Assembly (NCBI GenBank): GCA_037013495.1
Contig: CM072812.1
Coordinates: 35,298,501 to 35,362,500, forward strand
Source: Hippophae tibetana
Lineage: Eukaryota; Streptophyta; Magnoliopsida; Rosales; Elaeagnaceae
Direction of reading: 5' to 3'
Length of the DNA: 64,000 bases
Shown here: positions 35,725 through 47,849 of the stretch, piece after piece
Layout: every line of letters begins with the position of its first letter
Numbering within the stretch: the stretch's first letter is position 1
Notes under the pieces: model-generated
What the model was told of the DNA's origin: nothing
The model's database searches: none
The model's input: the letters and a program-made list of their open reading frames with translations, nothing else
Position numbers and translations under genes: made by a program

Positions 35725-38580
35725 TCGTTCGTCGCAACTAAATGGGTGCTCATCTTTTCATTTCAAAAATCCTACAAATACTAAAACAAATGTAGATTAT
35801 AAACATTATGTCAATAGAAAGTAATCATACTTAAAAATAAAATAGAACCTATGGTAAGTTCTTGCATTAAAGAAATCAAATAAAACTAAATAAACTATGC
35901 AAGAAGGAAAAGTTGATCATAACACCAATACCGTATAAAAAGAGAAAAATCCATTGTTTCGCATGACATTGATGACATGCATGAGAGACTTTTATAGATA
36001 AATAATGCATGAAATATTTTTATTAATTAATTTACATGAATGTATTTATTTACATATAAAAGATCCCATTTTATATAAGTAATAATAATATATTTTTAAA
36101 ATTAATTATCAATGTACTTATAACACATACTCATGCATGTAGCCCCTACAAAAGTTTTATTACATGCATAATAATATGTTGCACTAAACAAATCAAAATG
36201 ATAAAAGGTTGTGTTTTGTTTTTTGTTCCATTAATGGTGTTTGTATTGTGAAAAGAAAATGTGAAAATGTATTTCACCTGGTGGTATCTGTATTATTTTT
36301 AGTTATAATTTCAAATCAAATCAATTGTTTAATGAAAACATAAAAACATTTTAAATCTTATGTATATATCATTTTTAGTATATCATATATGTGCTACCAA
36401 TAAATAACATACACGTATTCAAAGATCTTCGTTATTAAGACGTTTTGCCCACCTTCAATAACCATGCACTTATATCTATATGTATGCCGTATGTATAATA
36501 CGCGGTAATAAACACCAAAGCATCCCATTTTTATATATACGAGATATCAATATAAGTGTCAAACAAAATAATAATGGTGGTTAGACTAAAATTTTGAAAA
36601 TAGAGGGACTTGAACTGCAAATAACCTCGAAGAAACAAAAAGGTACCCGCCTATGGGCAATAAGATTACAAGAGTCAGTACACCATTTTTTTATTTTGAG
36701 AGTAAGTAAACTTTTGAGAGCAACGTTTATGGAAAGTGACATACTGCAATCAGAAAGAGCTAGGAAGAGAAGAGATGGCAACTGTTTGATGTTTCTATTA
36801 ATAATATTTTTGTTTAGAAAATTAAATTAATGATTATGGAAAAATTGCTAATAGGGTTTATGAAAACAAAGATGGATTCTAATAGTACACCATTTTTAAG
36901 TAAACTTCATTCACATCGATAATATTAACATTCATCTCAATGGAAATGAAAAATGTTATGTAATACAATTTTTAGATGAGTGTTCATGATATTTAAATTC
37001 CATGTTTAATTTATTTTCTTTTTATTTCTTAATTTATAAAATCATGCTACCTCGAAATATAAGCAGCTGTCATGTTCTTAGCAAACAGTACCTAACACGT
37101 AAAAGCTACTGAAAGAATTTTTTTTAACGGCAGATATTATGGTATAATTATAATTATAAATAATTATTAACTAAAATAATATAATTAACTTTTTCATTTT
37201 ATATTTAACTATCACATCAACTTTATTATCATGAAAAATATATATTTTTATAATAAAATGCATTTTGCTCCACTTATAAAATTATTTCTCCTTCTTATTC
37301 TAATATTACGTCACATATAAGATCTTACGTAGCGGATGTTGCGCGTAGAGATGGTATGAAGAACCGAGTAAGGAAAGAAAAAGCTGGCCTCCTCTAAAAG
37401 GTGGGCTGTCATCCTACAATTTACTTTTGATGAACTGCCGTGAGCGTTTGTGAGTTGTTTTTTTTTTTGGGTTTAAATTGAATTTGATGGCCAGCCAATT
37501 GGTACTAAACTATGCCAGCTTCCTAGTTTCCTTAATAATCTTATAGATTGGATGGAATGGCATATGGTTTTTTTCTTCCCCTCTTTTGGTCTAAAACTTT
37601 GTCTAGTTTATTTATTTTGTTATACAAAATTTGTCATTATTAAAAGTTTTTTTTTTTCTTTTCGATATATTTTACGATAAAAAATCAGACCTAACTCATA
37701 ACTAAAAAAACTAACGATGATTATTTAAACCGACGTGGTACTTAAATTAATTAATATCTTGTAATAAAATAAATGTTTTATATGTATACTAAAATTACAT
37801 AAGCGAGTTTGAATTTTGTTAAATTTATATAAGTTTAGGTATGTTTATTGTTTAATTATTATTTAATCAAAATTTTTTATTTTTCTATCCACCATATTTA
37901 TGATTTTCAGACAATATCAAATTGTTTTCATTTTTCCAACCACCCTATTTGCTTTAAGCTACATGTGCTAAGAACTTTTGTAACTTATACACTCACTTGT
38001 TTCAAAAATCACTATTTTAACATGTATATTCACTTAAACCATTTTGCATAGCTTTACAACTTATTTTACATGTGTACAATTAGAGTATGCATTATATGCA
38101 AAAAGTAGGTATAGGAAGAGAGAATCTATATTTGTACCTAAAAGAAAATGTGTTATAAATAATGAATGTCATTTCCTTTAATAATGGAATTTGGTAGAGA
38201 TTTTTTTGTAATTCGATACTTTAATTGCTTCTGTAATTTACTTTTATGATCTTTCCTTATTTTGTAATGAGCCTCAATTATATAACGAAATTTTATGTAC
38301 ATAAGAATACACCATAAAAAATCTCTCTATTATTTCTTTTTACTTTATTTTTATTACGTTTATGTTCTTATTTTAACAATAAGATAATTTTATCAAAATC
38401 TTTTTATTACTTTTATACATGTGTACAAGCATAAAATGGGCTTGGTGAAGTGGATTAAAAAAAGAGCATAAAATGAATATATTCAATTTTTTTTAATATA
38501 GAATAACTCTCACATTTATAATTAGTTTTCAAATCTTAGATCTTCGAGATTAGGATCACTTAGATCATGTATTTTTTTGT
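35725..38580. other. Spacer without a recognised gene
   Basis: AT-rich. A less AT-rich piece at 36590-36780 is open on both strands but unrecognised. A second at 37315-37460 has no open frame. No gene is supported. Confidence 0.45.
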
Positions 38581-38584
38581 TTTT

Positions 38585-39340
38585 GATAAAAGGACTTTAG
38601 TTCCATTTCTTTTAAATTTGAAATTTGGTAGGTTTAGTTGAGTAATTTTAAATATAATTAATTTATTCCATTTTTTTAAATGAATTTTTTTAAAGTATAA
38701 ATTAGATTCTTCTTAAAAGTTACATTTTTGTTATAATATTTCTAAAAATAATATTAAAATCTTTAAAAATATATTCTAACTCTTTTTGTTCTCAAATAAA
38801 AATAATTTCTTTCTTATTTAAGTCTCTCTCCATCTCTTTCCTACAAATCTCTCTATTTCTTTTCACTAAAAAAATACTAGTTTTCTTTCTCCTAATTTTT
38901 AAATTCAAATAACTTCACATTTAAAAATTGATTTTTTAATGGTTATATATAAATGAAATAAAGGTAATGTGATGAGAGAATCTGACAGGACTGAGAGATG
39001 AAACGAAATACTAAAAATAGAGAACAATTGAAACTTTTTAAAGAAAAGATGGATTTATTTTTTAAAAATTATTTTATCCTTGAAAAATTAATATTTAAAA
39101 AAATGAAGACTCTATTTAAAATTAAAGGCTTAAACTTGCCCAATTTTCAGGTAGAGATGTTAAAAAGAATTGTGTAAGGAAATAGCTCTCTACCCGACAT
39201 CATATATCTAAATTCAAATCTCAATGTATAATGTTTTATTTATTTAATAAAAAATAAGCATTATAATCTCTTTAAAAAAATAAAAAAAAGATTAAATTTA
39301 TCCAACTTAAAAGAAATAAGACTAAAATATCATTATTAAA
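38585..39340 (+). repeat. Dispersed repeat, filled-site copy (pairs with 33410-33990)
   Basis: Same repeat as 33410-33990, about 5.2 kb away in direct orientation, interrupted by the SINE-like insert at 39144-39291. Confidence 0.6.
39144..39291 (+). mobile_element. SINE-like insertion with flanking duplication
   Basis: Absent from the matching position of the sister repeat (near 33925). Flanked by TTAAACTTGCCCAATTTT (39130-39147) and TTAAATTTATCCAACTTA (39292-39309), an imperfect duplication of about 18 bp. It ends in an A-rich tail. It has a weak B-box-like segment (AAATTCAAATCTCAA) and the TATAATGTTTTATTTATTTAA tail also seen near 9500 and 61240. This is the signature of a LINE-mobilised SINE. 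Confidence 0.55.
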
Positions 39341-39344
39341 AAGT

Positions 39345-42048
39345 TATAGAACTAAAATAACCTTAATCTTCCAAATCTTCAATATCCATAAGTTGATTTT
39401 ATTTCATTGTCACGTAAACTCAATAATAATAACTATAAATACAATTATTTTTCATCTTGAAAAAATAAACTATAATTCAAAACAACATGAAAAAAGGGAG
39501 TCTTTCATCCCTTTTCATAAATATTATTAAATAATATAAATAAATTATTACGCTCACATCACATAAACTTAAACTTTAATGAGAAGTAATAATTGACACT
39601 TCTATATAATGTCACAGTAATAATGTCTATAACGGAATTCATGTGATAAATCTCATTGTTAATTAAAAAATTTAAGTTTGATACGCTTTCCAAAATGACA
39701 AGGAAACTTATTATCGGAGAAAATGATATTTATAAAGATAAAATAACTTACACTTGAAGGAGAATACTAAAGATTATAATTAAATTATTAGATATATCTC
39801 TTGTAAACTTAAACTTTTAGAATAATTTATTCTTGTCAATAAATAAAAGAGAAACCTAGTCATTATGAATCTCACATAATATGGTGCAGTCAAAAGTAGC
39901 AGATCAAACTTTTTTTTTTTTATCAATCTCAATTCAATTCATGTTGAATAAGAATTAAAAAAATTCAATTAGTAACCGATCCATGAAATAATTAATCCAA
40001 ATCAATATATATATATGAGAATATTAAATTGTTTTACATGAATAAAGTCAAATTATGATTGAATCTTATTTATAAATTATTGTAATATATGAAACAAAAT
40101 ATATATAATATTGTAATTTTAAATTAATTTATCTTTAATAAAATTTATTTTTTATAGTCAAAGACAACAGAATCATAACAATAAGAAGTATGCTCGTATG
40201 ATCATTAAATTATTATAGAGATTTAAAATTTATATTTTATTGACTAAATTAAAATGATAATTTAATATTAATTATGGTATATATAATATAAAATATAAAA
40301 CATTATAAAATAAAATATGTATTAATTTATAATTTTAATAATCGTTCGACTTGGATCGAATTATAAAATATGCTAATTTTAATCTAAATATAAATAAATT
40401 ATATCTCTTTTAATTCGAATACAATCTATCTATCAAATCAAAATTCTCGATTTAAATAAATTATCTAATTATTTGTTTATCTTTACTATGTGATTTTTTT
40501 TAATTGTTTTGTTTTGCTTTGCTAAAGCTACTATGTGGTGTCATATAATTGAAAATTCTAATTTTTTTCAAAGTTTTTACTTCTAATTTTAATCATAATA
40601 TAACGTGTCAAATAGTATAAATATTCAAAAATATATATTTTTTAAATATGACTTTTTATTAACAATTTTAAGGATAAATTCGTAATTTATATTATATAAG
40701 AAAAATAGATCATTAGAATTTAAAGTAACCAAAGACATGGAAAGAGAAAACAAGTAAAGAATCTCCATCCAATAATTAGGGGTAACAGATTGTATTAAGT
40801 CTAAATATAAAATGGATCACATGCTGTTATTTCATTTAAATGTTTTTCTCCAGCTTGGATATGTGTTGGGTAAACAAGTTGACAAAACTTTAATATTTAA
40901 AATAAAAAATAAATTATTAAAATATAAATAAAATATTAGAGTCCAACAATAATTATAATATTAATTAAACTTGTTGTTCTTCTAACATTATGTCGTAGCT
41001 TTTATCGATTTTTGAATTAAGATTGTCTCACATATTACGAACCTACATTAAATATTTAAATTAATTTATAACCTACTGCTAATATTTTGTCATCTTGTAT
41101 GCTTTTCAGATTTTTATCCGTTTGCTTATCCCATAGTTGTTTTGTTCCACCACTGAACTTACGCTAATGCGTTTTTTTTTATAATAAATTTTATTAATTT
41201 AAAATAAAAATATATCAATAATATCTAAATTAAATAATTAAAAATATATTAAATTATTAAAATTATTATATAAAAAATAACAACATAACTATAATCAAAG
41301 GAGTTTATTGCGTTAATATCATTAAAATCTTTTTCATTATAAACTATAAGATTATTATATCATTACATTACCGTCAACGGCATTTAAAATCAATTTTTTA
41401 AAAAAAAACATGTTCTTGGCACGTGATCCTTCTTCCTTTACCACTCCTCTTTCTCCTTCTTCCTCTTCTTCGTCATAATAAACCCCCCAAAAAAACCGCA
41501 CACAGAGAGAGAAAGAGAGATTGATTCTGAGGTGGCCCCGGTTTATGGCCAACACTAACATAATTTTTAGGGGAAAAAAAAACTATTAGATTACCAAAGC
41601 CTAATATAAGGAAAAAAAATGACTATTTTTAAATAATATGTATATATTATATCATTTGTGTTAATTTTTTCTTATACTCAGAATCCACCGATCTTTAAAT
41701 GTAAAGTACTTTATTTATATTAATTAATTTTATATTTATTGTATTAATTCCGTCATTAGTATTTTTAAACATTCAATTATTTTCTATCATTATTGAGATC
41801 CCAATTGATTATTATTATATATGTATATTAAAAAGTGAGAAATTACCATGGATAATTATATTATCTATGTAAATTTAATAAATTTATTAGTAGCAAATCG
41901 TAAAAATATATGGTAAATTTATTAAATTACTTATAAGAACATTTCATATATAAAAATAAACATACACTTAAAAATAATTTATTTTCTTGCATATAATTAC
42001 ATTTTAATAAATTTAAAATAAATATACTTAATATTAATATTAATATTA

Positions 42049-42082
<34 letters not shown>

Positions 42083-43835
42083 GAGACGGTAAAAAACTAA
42101 ATTTTTTCGAAATGAACAAGTTCAAATTCTTAACAAAATTTAAGAAAATTTCACAATTTAAGTTTAAATTTTTTTTTTAGCTCTGTAAATTATACATACA
42201 TAAAAAAATCTTTTATGGTGTCTACGAAATAAGTTCTGTCGAACATATCTCAAGTTAATTACTTTTTACAACTAATTTGAATAGTACGAAATTTTTGTCA
42301 TATTTAATAAAAGGTTACCAAACATTATTATATTATTTATTATTTATTTAAATATAGGAATAGCTAAAATAATATTAACAAAACTTAGTACATATTTTTT
42401 TATTTAATATTTTAATATTTATATTTTGAATTAAAAAATATTTAAAAATTTAATAAAATTTATCAATTGCAATATATAAAATGATTCCATGACATACCAC
42501 ATTTAAATAATCTTATAATAAAATAAAGGTAGCATGTTAAAATTCTAGGGAGATAAAAAGTCATTTTAGTAAAAAAAAAAAAAAAAAACTATTTAGAGTC
42601 CATTAACGAATTCTTCTTAGATCTTACGAGTTAGTTATCTTAGTATCTTAATTTTATTTTTGGTACTCTTTTTTATTATTATTATTCATTAATATTTTAA
42701 TAAGATTCAGGTTCAAAAAATGTTTTAATTTTGTGCAATTTTCTTATGTGATTACCACGTACAATTTTAATAAAGTGTATTTTTGGCATTTTCATATCTT
42801 TCTAACCCTTAAAAAAAACTCTTTTTTTGTCATTTTGAGTGCTTAACTATAGATTTTATTTTTTAACTCATTTTTCCTCATCTTCAATCTCTCATTTTTC
42901 TTGAAAAATGGCCCTCACACATTATATTTGATTTATTGTGAAGAAATTGAATACCAAAAAATATAAATTTTTTTGTAACAGATAATAAAATTCAACATGT
43001 AAAAGTAACAACTATTATTTGATTTCTAAATATCAAAATTGAATAAAAGAGCTACAATTAATATAGAGGTAGAATGAAACACAACACGTATAAAAAATGC
43101 TTGTATGAAAGAAATGATTCCATTTTTTTACATAGGCTTATCTTGAAATGGAGAGAGATAAGAGAGAACACAAAACAAAAGGGAAAAAGAAGAACAAGAG
43201 AATAGAGAGACTGAGAGGGTGTTTGATGAAAATAGAGATCGGGGAAGAAAGTGAGGAAAAGAGAACAAATATTTAAAAATATTAAAATAAAAATATCCTT
43301 TAAAAACTATCACATGTCATGTACTAAGTTGGTTTTATTATAGAATGAACAACCAAACTAACATAGGCGATTTTTAAATTATGAGCCAAAATAGACCGAA
43401 CATCAAGGACTAACTAAATCACCAAACGAAAAAGCACTTGATTGGTTGGTTGTTTTCTTTATAAAATCAATGAAAGCCTATGTACTATGCATAATCTTAC
43501 TAATGCATGTATTCATGTAAACCTCCTTGATCAAACAACAAAGCCTATTTGTAGTATATATTAAGTTTTCAGCAATTACAATTCAATATATACTTAATTA
43601 CTCTTGCCTCATGAAACATAAACATAAATTCTATATAATTACCAAACTCCAAATAATTCAAATATATATGGTCTAAATTTCAAATCTTCAAATACCAAAT
43701 AAGTCTTGAACAATATTTTTTATATTAACAACATCAAATTTTAAAATAAACTATTAGCTTAAGATATGTAAAAGAACCCTTCTTTGTGTGTTGCTGAATT
43801 GTAGATGAAATCTGATTCAATGTATTAAATAAGAA
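39345..43835. other. AT-rich spacer without a recognised gene
   Basis: No recognisable coding sequence. A TTAG tetranucleotide run lies at about 42062-42085 and a pure A run at about 42571-42588. GA- or CT-rich patches occur at 41440-41520 and 43140-43265. Confidence 0.5.
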
Positions 43836-43839
43836 TTCG

Positions 43840-44053
43840 CTGGAAAGGCTCGACTTCAAAACCGTACGTGGGAAAACCGGTAACTGGTGAGACAGTAGTA
43901 GAAAGTATCCGACTCTAAAAAGTTCAGCAGAAACCCTTCTCGCCCGGCCCATTCAAATCAAAATAGAACGAGCACCTACGACTAAGGGGAATGGAATGTC
44001 GACCATAGGGTGCCAAAGGCCCAGAGAGATGAATAAGTTGGTGGAGCGCGTAG
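43840..44053 (-). other. Probable organelle-derived DNA (group II intron-like)
   Basis: This segment is clearly richer in G+C than its surroundings. On the minus strand it ends with CCCACGTACGGTTTTGAAGT and CGAGCC, which resembles the conserved region just before domain V of plant organellar group II introns. Upstream are GGGCCGGGCGAGAAGGG and TCGTAGGTGCTCG, also organelle-like in composition. This is recognition by eye. The source genome (mitochondrion more likely than plastid) is not established. Confidence 0.45.
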
Positions 44054-44305
44054 GCTTTTGAGATTAACAAGGATGTATTGATTGATTTTCATGCTCTTAC
44101 ATGCTCCAAAAGTCCTTGAAATTTCCAATTTTTTTTGTAAAATTACATATAACCAAAAGATTAAAATCATGCCAAAGTTTACACATTTTATTATTTAAAT
44201 ATTTTGCCTACATATAATTTTACTTTCTTTTTTTTAATTTCAAGGACTTTTGAAGTATTAAAAAGCATGAAAATTCACAACTTACAAGAATTTTGATATT
44301 AAAAG
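44054..44305. mobile_element. Hairpin MITE with roughly 100-bp inverted repeats
   Basis: The left arm TTTTCATGCTCTTACATGCT and CCAAAAGTCCTTGAAATT (44086-44128) is matched in reverse by the right arm ending AAAAAGCATGAAAA (about 44236-44274). Similarity extends outward to TTTTGAGATTAAC and its counterpart near 44304. The loop is about 80-100 bp. No coding sequence. It directly abuts the organelle-like segment. Confidence 0.7.
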
Positions 44306-44782
44306 AAATGCAAGGATTATTTGGTCTTTTTTATGTCTTAAGATAATTGCTTATTTTTAAATTTGTTGTTATTAAAATATAAATTTTACTCATAAATTAT
44401 TTGTTATTTATACATTTAAAATTTAGATAATATGTATTGAATTATTTGTAATTTTGTAATTATGTATAATTCATGTTTATGTTCCACGAGGTAAGAATAA
44501 TTGAGTATATGTTAAATTGTAATTATTGATACCCTAATATTTACTATAAAAATGTTATGTTATTTGATCAGAAAGTTTTACACGAATATACATATTCATA
44601 ATATTTCTATACAATAAAAAGGATTTCATTAATATTTATAAAGCTTTATTGGATTAATACCAAAAATATCTCGAAATTTTAAGAAATCTTCAAAAATACT
44701 CCTAAGGTTTCAAAAAATTCAAAAATATCCCTAAAAATAACATAAGTTAAATCTAATGGAAGTTAATAGTAACATTCTTAAA

Positions 44783-45734
44783 ATGGATGAAGAAAAAATA
44801 AACCAAGAAATAATAGACATAAAAACAGAAGACATCTCAAGATGTTTTTCACAAGAAATAGTAATAAGTAAAAAGAAATTTTAACAAGTTCAAAAAGCAA
44901 AGTTAAATCTTTGAAAAGGATATGGATTTAAAGACCCATCATTTTTTTTAAGAAAATTATTCCCTAAATTTTTTTATTATAACATAAGTAATAAAGAAAT
45001 GAGTATTAAGATTACATATACAAAAAAGGTATAATATACCATTAATTGATACAAAAAACTATATTAAACAAGCTATTAAAAATTTCTTATAAAGACAAAG
45101 AAAAAATTTGATACATTCATTTATGAGGAATTCAAATGTTAATAAAAACTCATTTTAGAGAAGGAATAGATACACCAATAAAATAACATTATTAGATAAC
45201 ATAATAATAAAGAGGCAAGATGCCTTATTATGAATGATCCATGGTAAATTAGGATACCAAAAGTTAAAATTTATAACATATCCTAGATTTGCTATTAATA
45301 TACATGATAAAAATTTAAATCAAGTATTAAATCTAGCTTATGAATTTGAGAGAAGAGAATTAATGAAAAAATAAAATCATTCATTTTCAATAAATTATCT
45401 AATAGCATATTCTTTAATAAATAGTCATAGTAGTTTAATATATGGACACAATGATTTTATAGAAATAGATAAAACTTTTATGGAATCTGGAAAAATAATA
45501 AAATCAGAAATACTAACAGACTTTGAAATACCAGAAGAATGAAAATTATATATAAAAGAAAAACCTTAGATAACAGGAAGAAAAAGTAATGTTGTTAAAA
45601 ATAATAACACGCCAAGGTTTACTTTTATAGACCATGAAGAAGAAATTTCTAACCAAGAAGAAGTTAAAAAACTAGAAAATGAAGTCAAAATAATAAAGGT
45701 ATTAGTTCATGATTGTATATTAGGGACAACATAA
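44783..45734 (+). pseudogene. Caulimovirid movement protein region (broken)
   Basis: Position first in the order and wording fit a 30K-superfamily cell-to-cell movement protein. The segment near 45290-45345 reads LNQVLNLAYEFERRELM and the one near 45400-45440 reads YLIAYSLINSHSS, both typical of the conserved core. Stops and frame changes occur throughout, densely in the first half. The final part (about 45620-45734) is charged and ends at a TAA. Confidence 0.6.
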
Positions 45735-45759
45735 AGTTTAGAGATGAAATAAAAAAAAT

Positions 45760-46050
45760 ATGTATTTAGAAGTAAATGGAAGCCTAGTAGGCGTAGCAAA
45801 AAATCAAGCAACATTATTTGAAACTGTACAATTATTAACCGAGGAAATAGATTTAGTCCAAGAATCAAACACAAAATATTTATAGGAAATAATAGATATA
45901 CAAAAAGAATTACCAAAGGAAATAAAAGAATGTGGTTATAATAAACTATAACAAGATATGCACAAGGAGTTTTCAAAATTAATAAAAGATGTATATAACA
46001 TACATAAAATTAATGAAATAATAGGTCATAAATATGATCCCTTAGAATAG
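45760..46050 (+). pseudogene. Small coiled-coil virion-associated-like protein (broken)
   Basis: A 97-codon frame from ATG to TAG, rich in E, K, I and L, with heptad-like spacing. It lies between the movement and coat regions, where caulimovirids carry a small virion-associated protein. In-frame stops lie at 45883-45885 (TAG) and 45949-45951 (TAA). The functional assignment is by position and composition only. Confidence 0.4.
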
Positions 46051-46155
46051 AATGACTAAAAGAAGAACCAGCTAGGAGATTAGATTCCCTGATTCCTAAA
46101 AATGAGAAAATAAAAAAAATGAAGAACAATCTAAGAATAAAGAGATAATTCCAAT

Positions 46156-47672
46156 TTGATGGAATATAGAAAAGAATTAGAAAGAAAATTCATGGATCCT
46201 GAAAATAGGGATATAGAAACATTAGTAAGTTTATTGACATTAACCAATGAAGAAATAGAAGAACATTATAATGAAAAAAATTGTACTAACAAAGAAGAGG
46301 ATGATATAATATTAATCAATGAAACTGATTTTGAACCAGAAAACATGACCCTAAAAGGTCATATGAAACCAATTTTATTACCAGTCTCTTACCAAGAAGG
46401 AACGTCTCACCCACATAGGGGAGAAAGAAATAGGCAAAGAACAGAACAACCTGATACCATAGATAAAATAAGAAAACCACCTAAAATGGAGGGATGGTTG
46501 AATTGGGGAACTAGAGGTAGTATTCCACCAAAGTTCAAACTCCATGATAATTATAAGTCTAAAATTCTAGATTTAGAATGTATAAGAGACAGGAAGAAAG
46601 CCTTAGATGAATGAGCTAGTGGTATGAGTATGCTCATACAAACCTCTCAAACTACCAAAACAAACTCGTCAATTTGTAGGGTACTTATAGCACATAAAAT
46701 GAAAATAAATGTTAAAGTTTGGTTTTCAAACTTAACAGATCAACAACATTTGTTAATGCAAGGAAATACTTTTATAGAAAGGGAATAGTTAGATACAATA
46801 ATAAATTAAATATACAAAGAATTCATTGGAAAATATAAAGGAAGGACTATCATTGAATTCAGTGAAAATAAAATCAATGAAGCTAAATGACATCTAAAAA
46901 TTATGGAAATTTGTAACATGTGTTACATAGATTCTTTTATTTGTGAATATGAAATGTATTACCATAAATTACCACCCTCTATGCAAACAACTTATAAAGA
47001 AATGTTTTTCCAAAAATTACCTGAAACACTACATAAAATCTTAATAGAAAGTTGGGACCAAAATAATAGAGAAACTATACCAAATACTCTACGAGGAAGA
47101 ATAAGACGCCTTAAAAATTGGATCATTATTAAATGTCAAGAAAAAAAAGAATATAAACAGATAAGAGGAAATGATGAAATATATTGTGATAGAAAAGATT
47201 TAAGAACACTAGAAAAATATGAAAGTAATATAAAATATTATAAACAAAAATATAAATATAAAAAATATTAACGATTTAAAAAATATAAATTCTAAAACCA
47301 AAATTTCCAAAATTATAAAAAGAGATTTAATAGAACAAACTACAAGAAAATATATTTTAGAAGTATAAACCTTATAAGAAAAGGAATTATTTCCCTTCAA
47401 GAAAAAAATGCAGATGTTGGATTTGTAATGAAGAAAGATATTATGTTAACGAATGTCCAAGCAGACTTCAACATAAAAAGGAATTTAAAAAGGAATTTCC
47501 ACAAAAAGTAAAAATCTTAGAAGAAGCTTTCAAAATGGAATTAGAACCAATCGAGAAATTTGATATAGATGATACTTATAGTACTTATATATTGGAAGAA
47601 ACCGAGGAATAAATAAATGACTCTGAATATGAACACTCAAATTGTGGATATTCTTTATTAGAAGATGAATGA
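46156..47672 (+). pseudogene. Caulimovirid coat protein region with zinc knuckle (broken)
   Basis: An acidic N-terminal part (46156-46614, ending in a TGA) is followed by a core with stops at 46786-46788 and beyond. Then come an open stretch (46903-47271) with YKEMFFQKLPETL, a lysine-rich region, a nucleic-acid-binding knuckle near 47408-47455 (CWICNEERYYVNECP), and an acidic tail ending at 47672. The knuckle has a tyrosine where the third zinc ligand (His) is expected, so it is damaged. Basic region, knuckle and acidic tail are the layout of caulimovirid capsid proteins. Confidence 0.7.
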
Positions 47673-47753
47673 TTTGTATAGTATTACAAATCCAAACAGT
47701 ACTTACATTAAAGTAGGATGAAAATTTAAAGGCTATAACACTTATCATTTGCA

Positions 47754-47796
<43 letters not shown>
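47754..47796. repeat. (AT)n microsatellite inside the pararetrovirus
   Basis: About 20 AT units lie between the coat protein tail and the protease region. They are not part of a coding frame. Confidence 0.9.
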
Positions 47797-47798
<2 letters not shown>

Positions 47799-47849
47799 GA
47801 ACTAGTATGTGTGTAGCCAGTAAATATGTATTTTTAGAAGACAACAGAA

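Noticed and set aside
35367-35824. Two overlapping open frames of 124 and 140 codons with repeated peptide units
   Set aside because: They exist only because the 93-bp repeat period is a multiple of three. Several frames are open at once and there is no protein-like conservation.
36581-36830. Possible exon, open on both strands and less AT-rich
   Set aside because: No recognisable protein and no splice or start context that favours one strand.
47209-47844. Minus-strand frames inside the pararetrovirus
   Set aside because: They are shadows of AT-rich viral sequence and the (AT)n tract; the plus strand carries the recognisable proteins.
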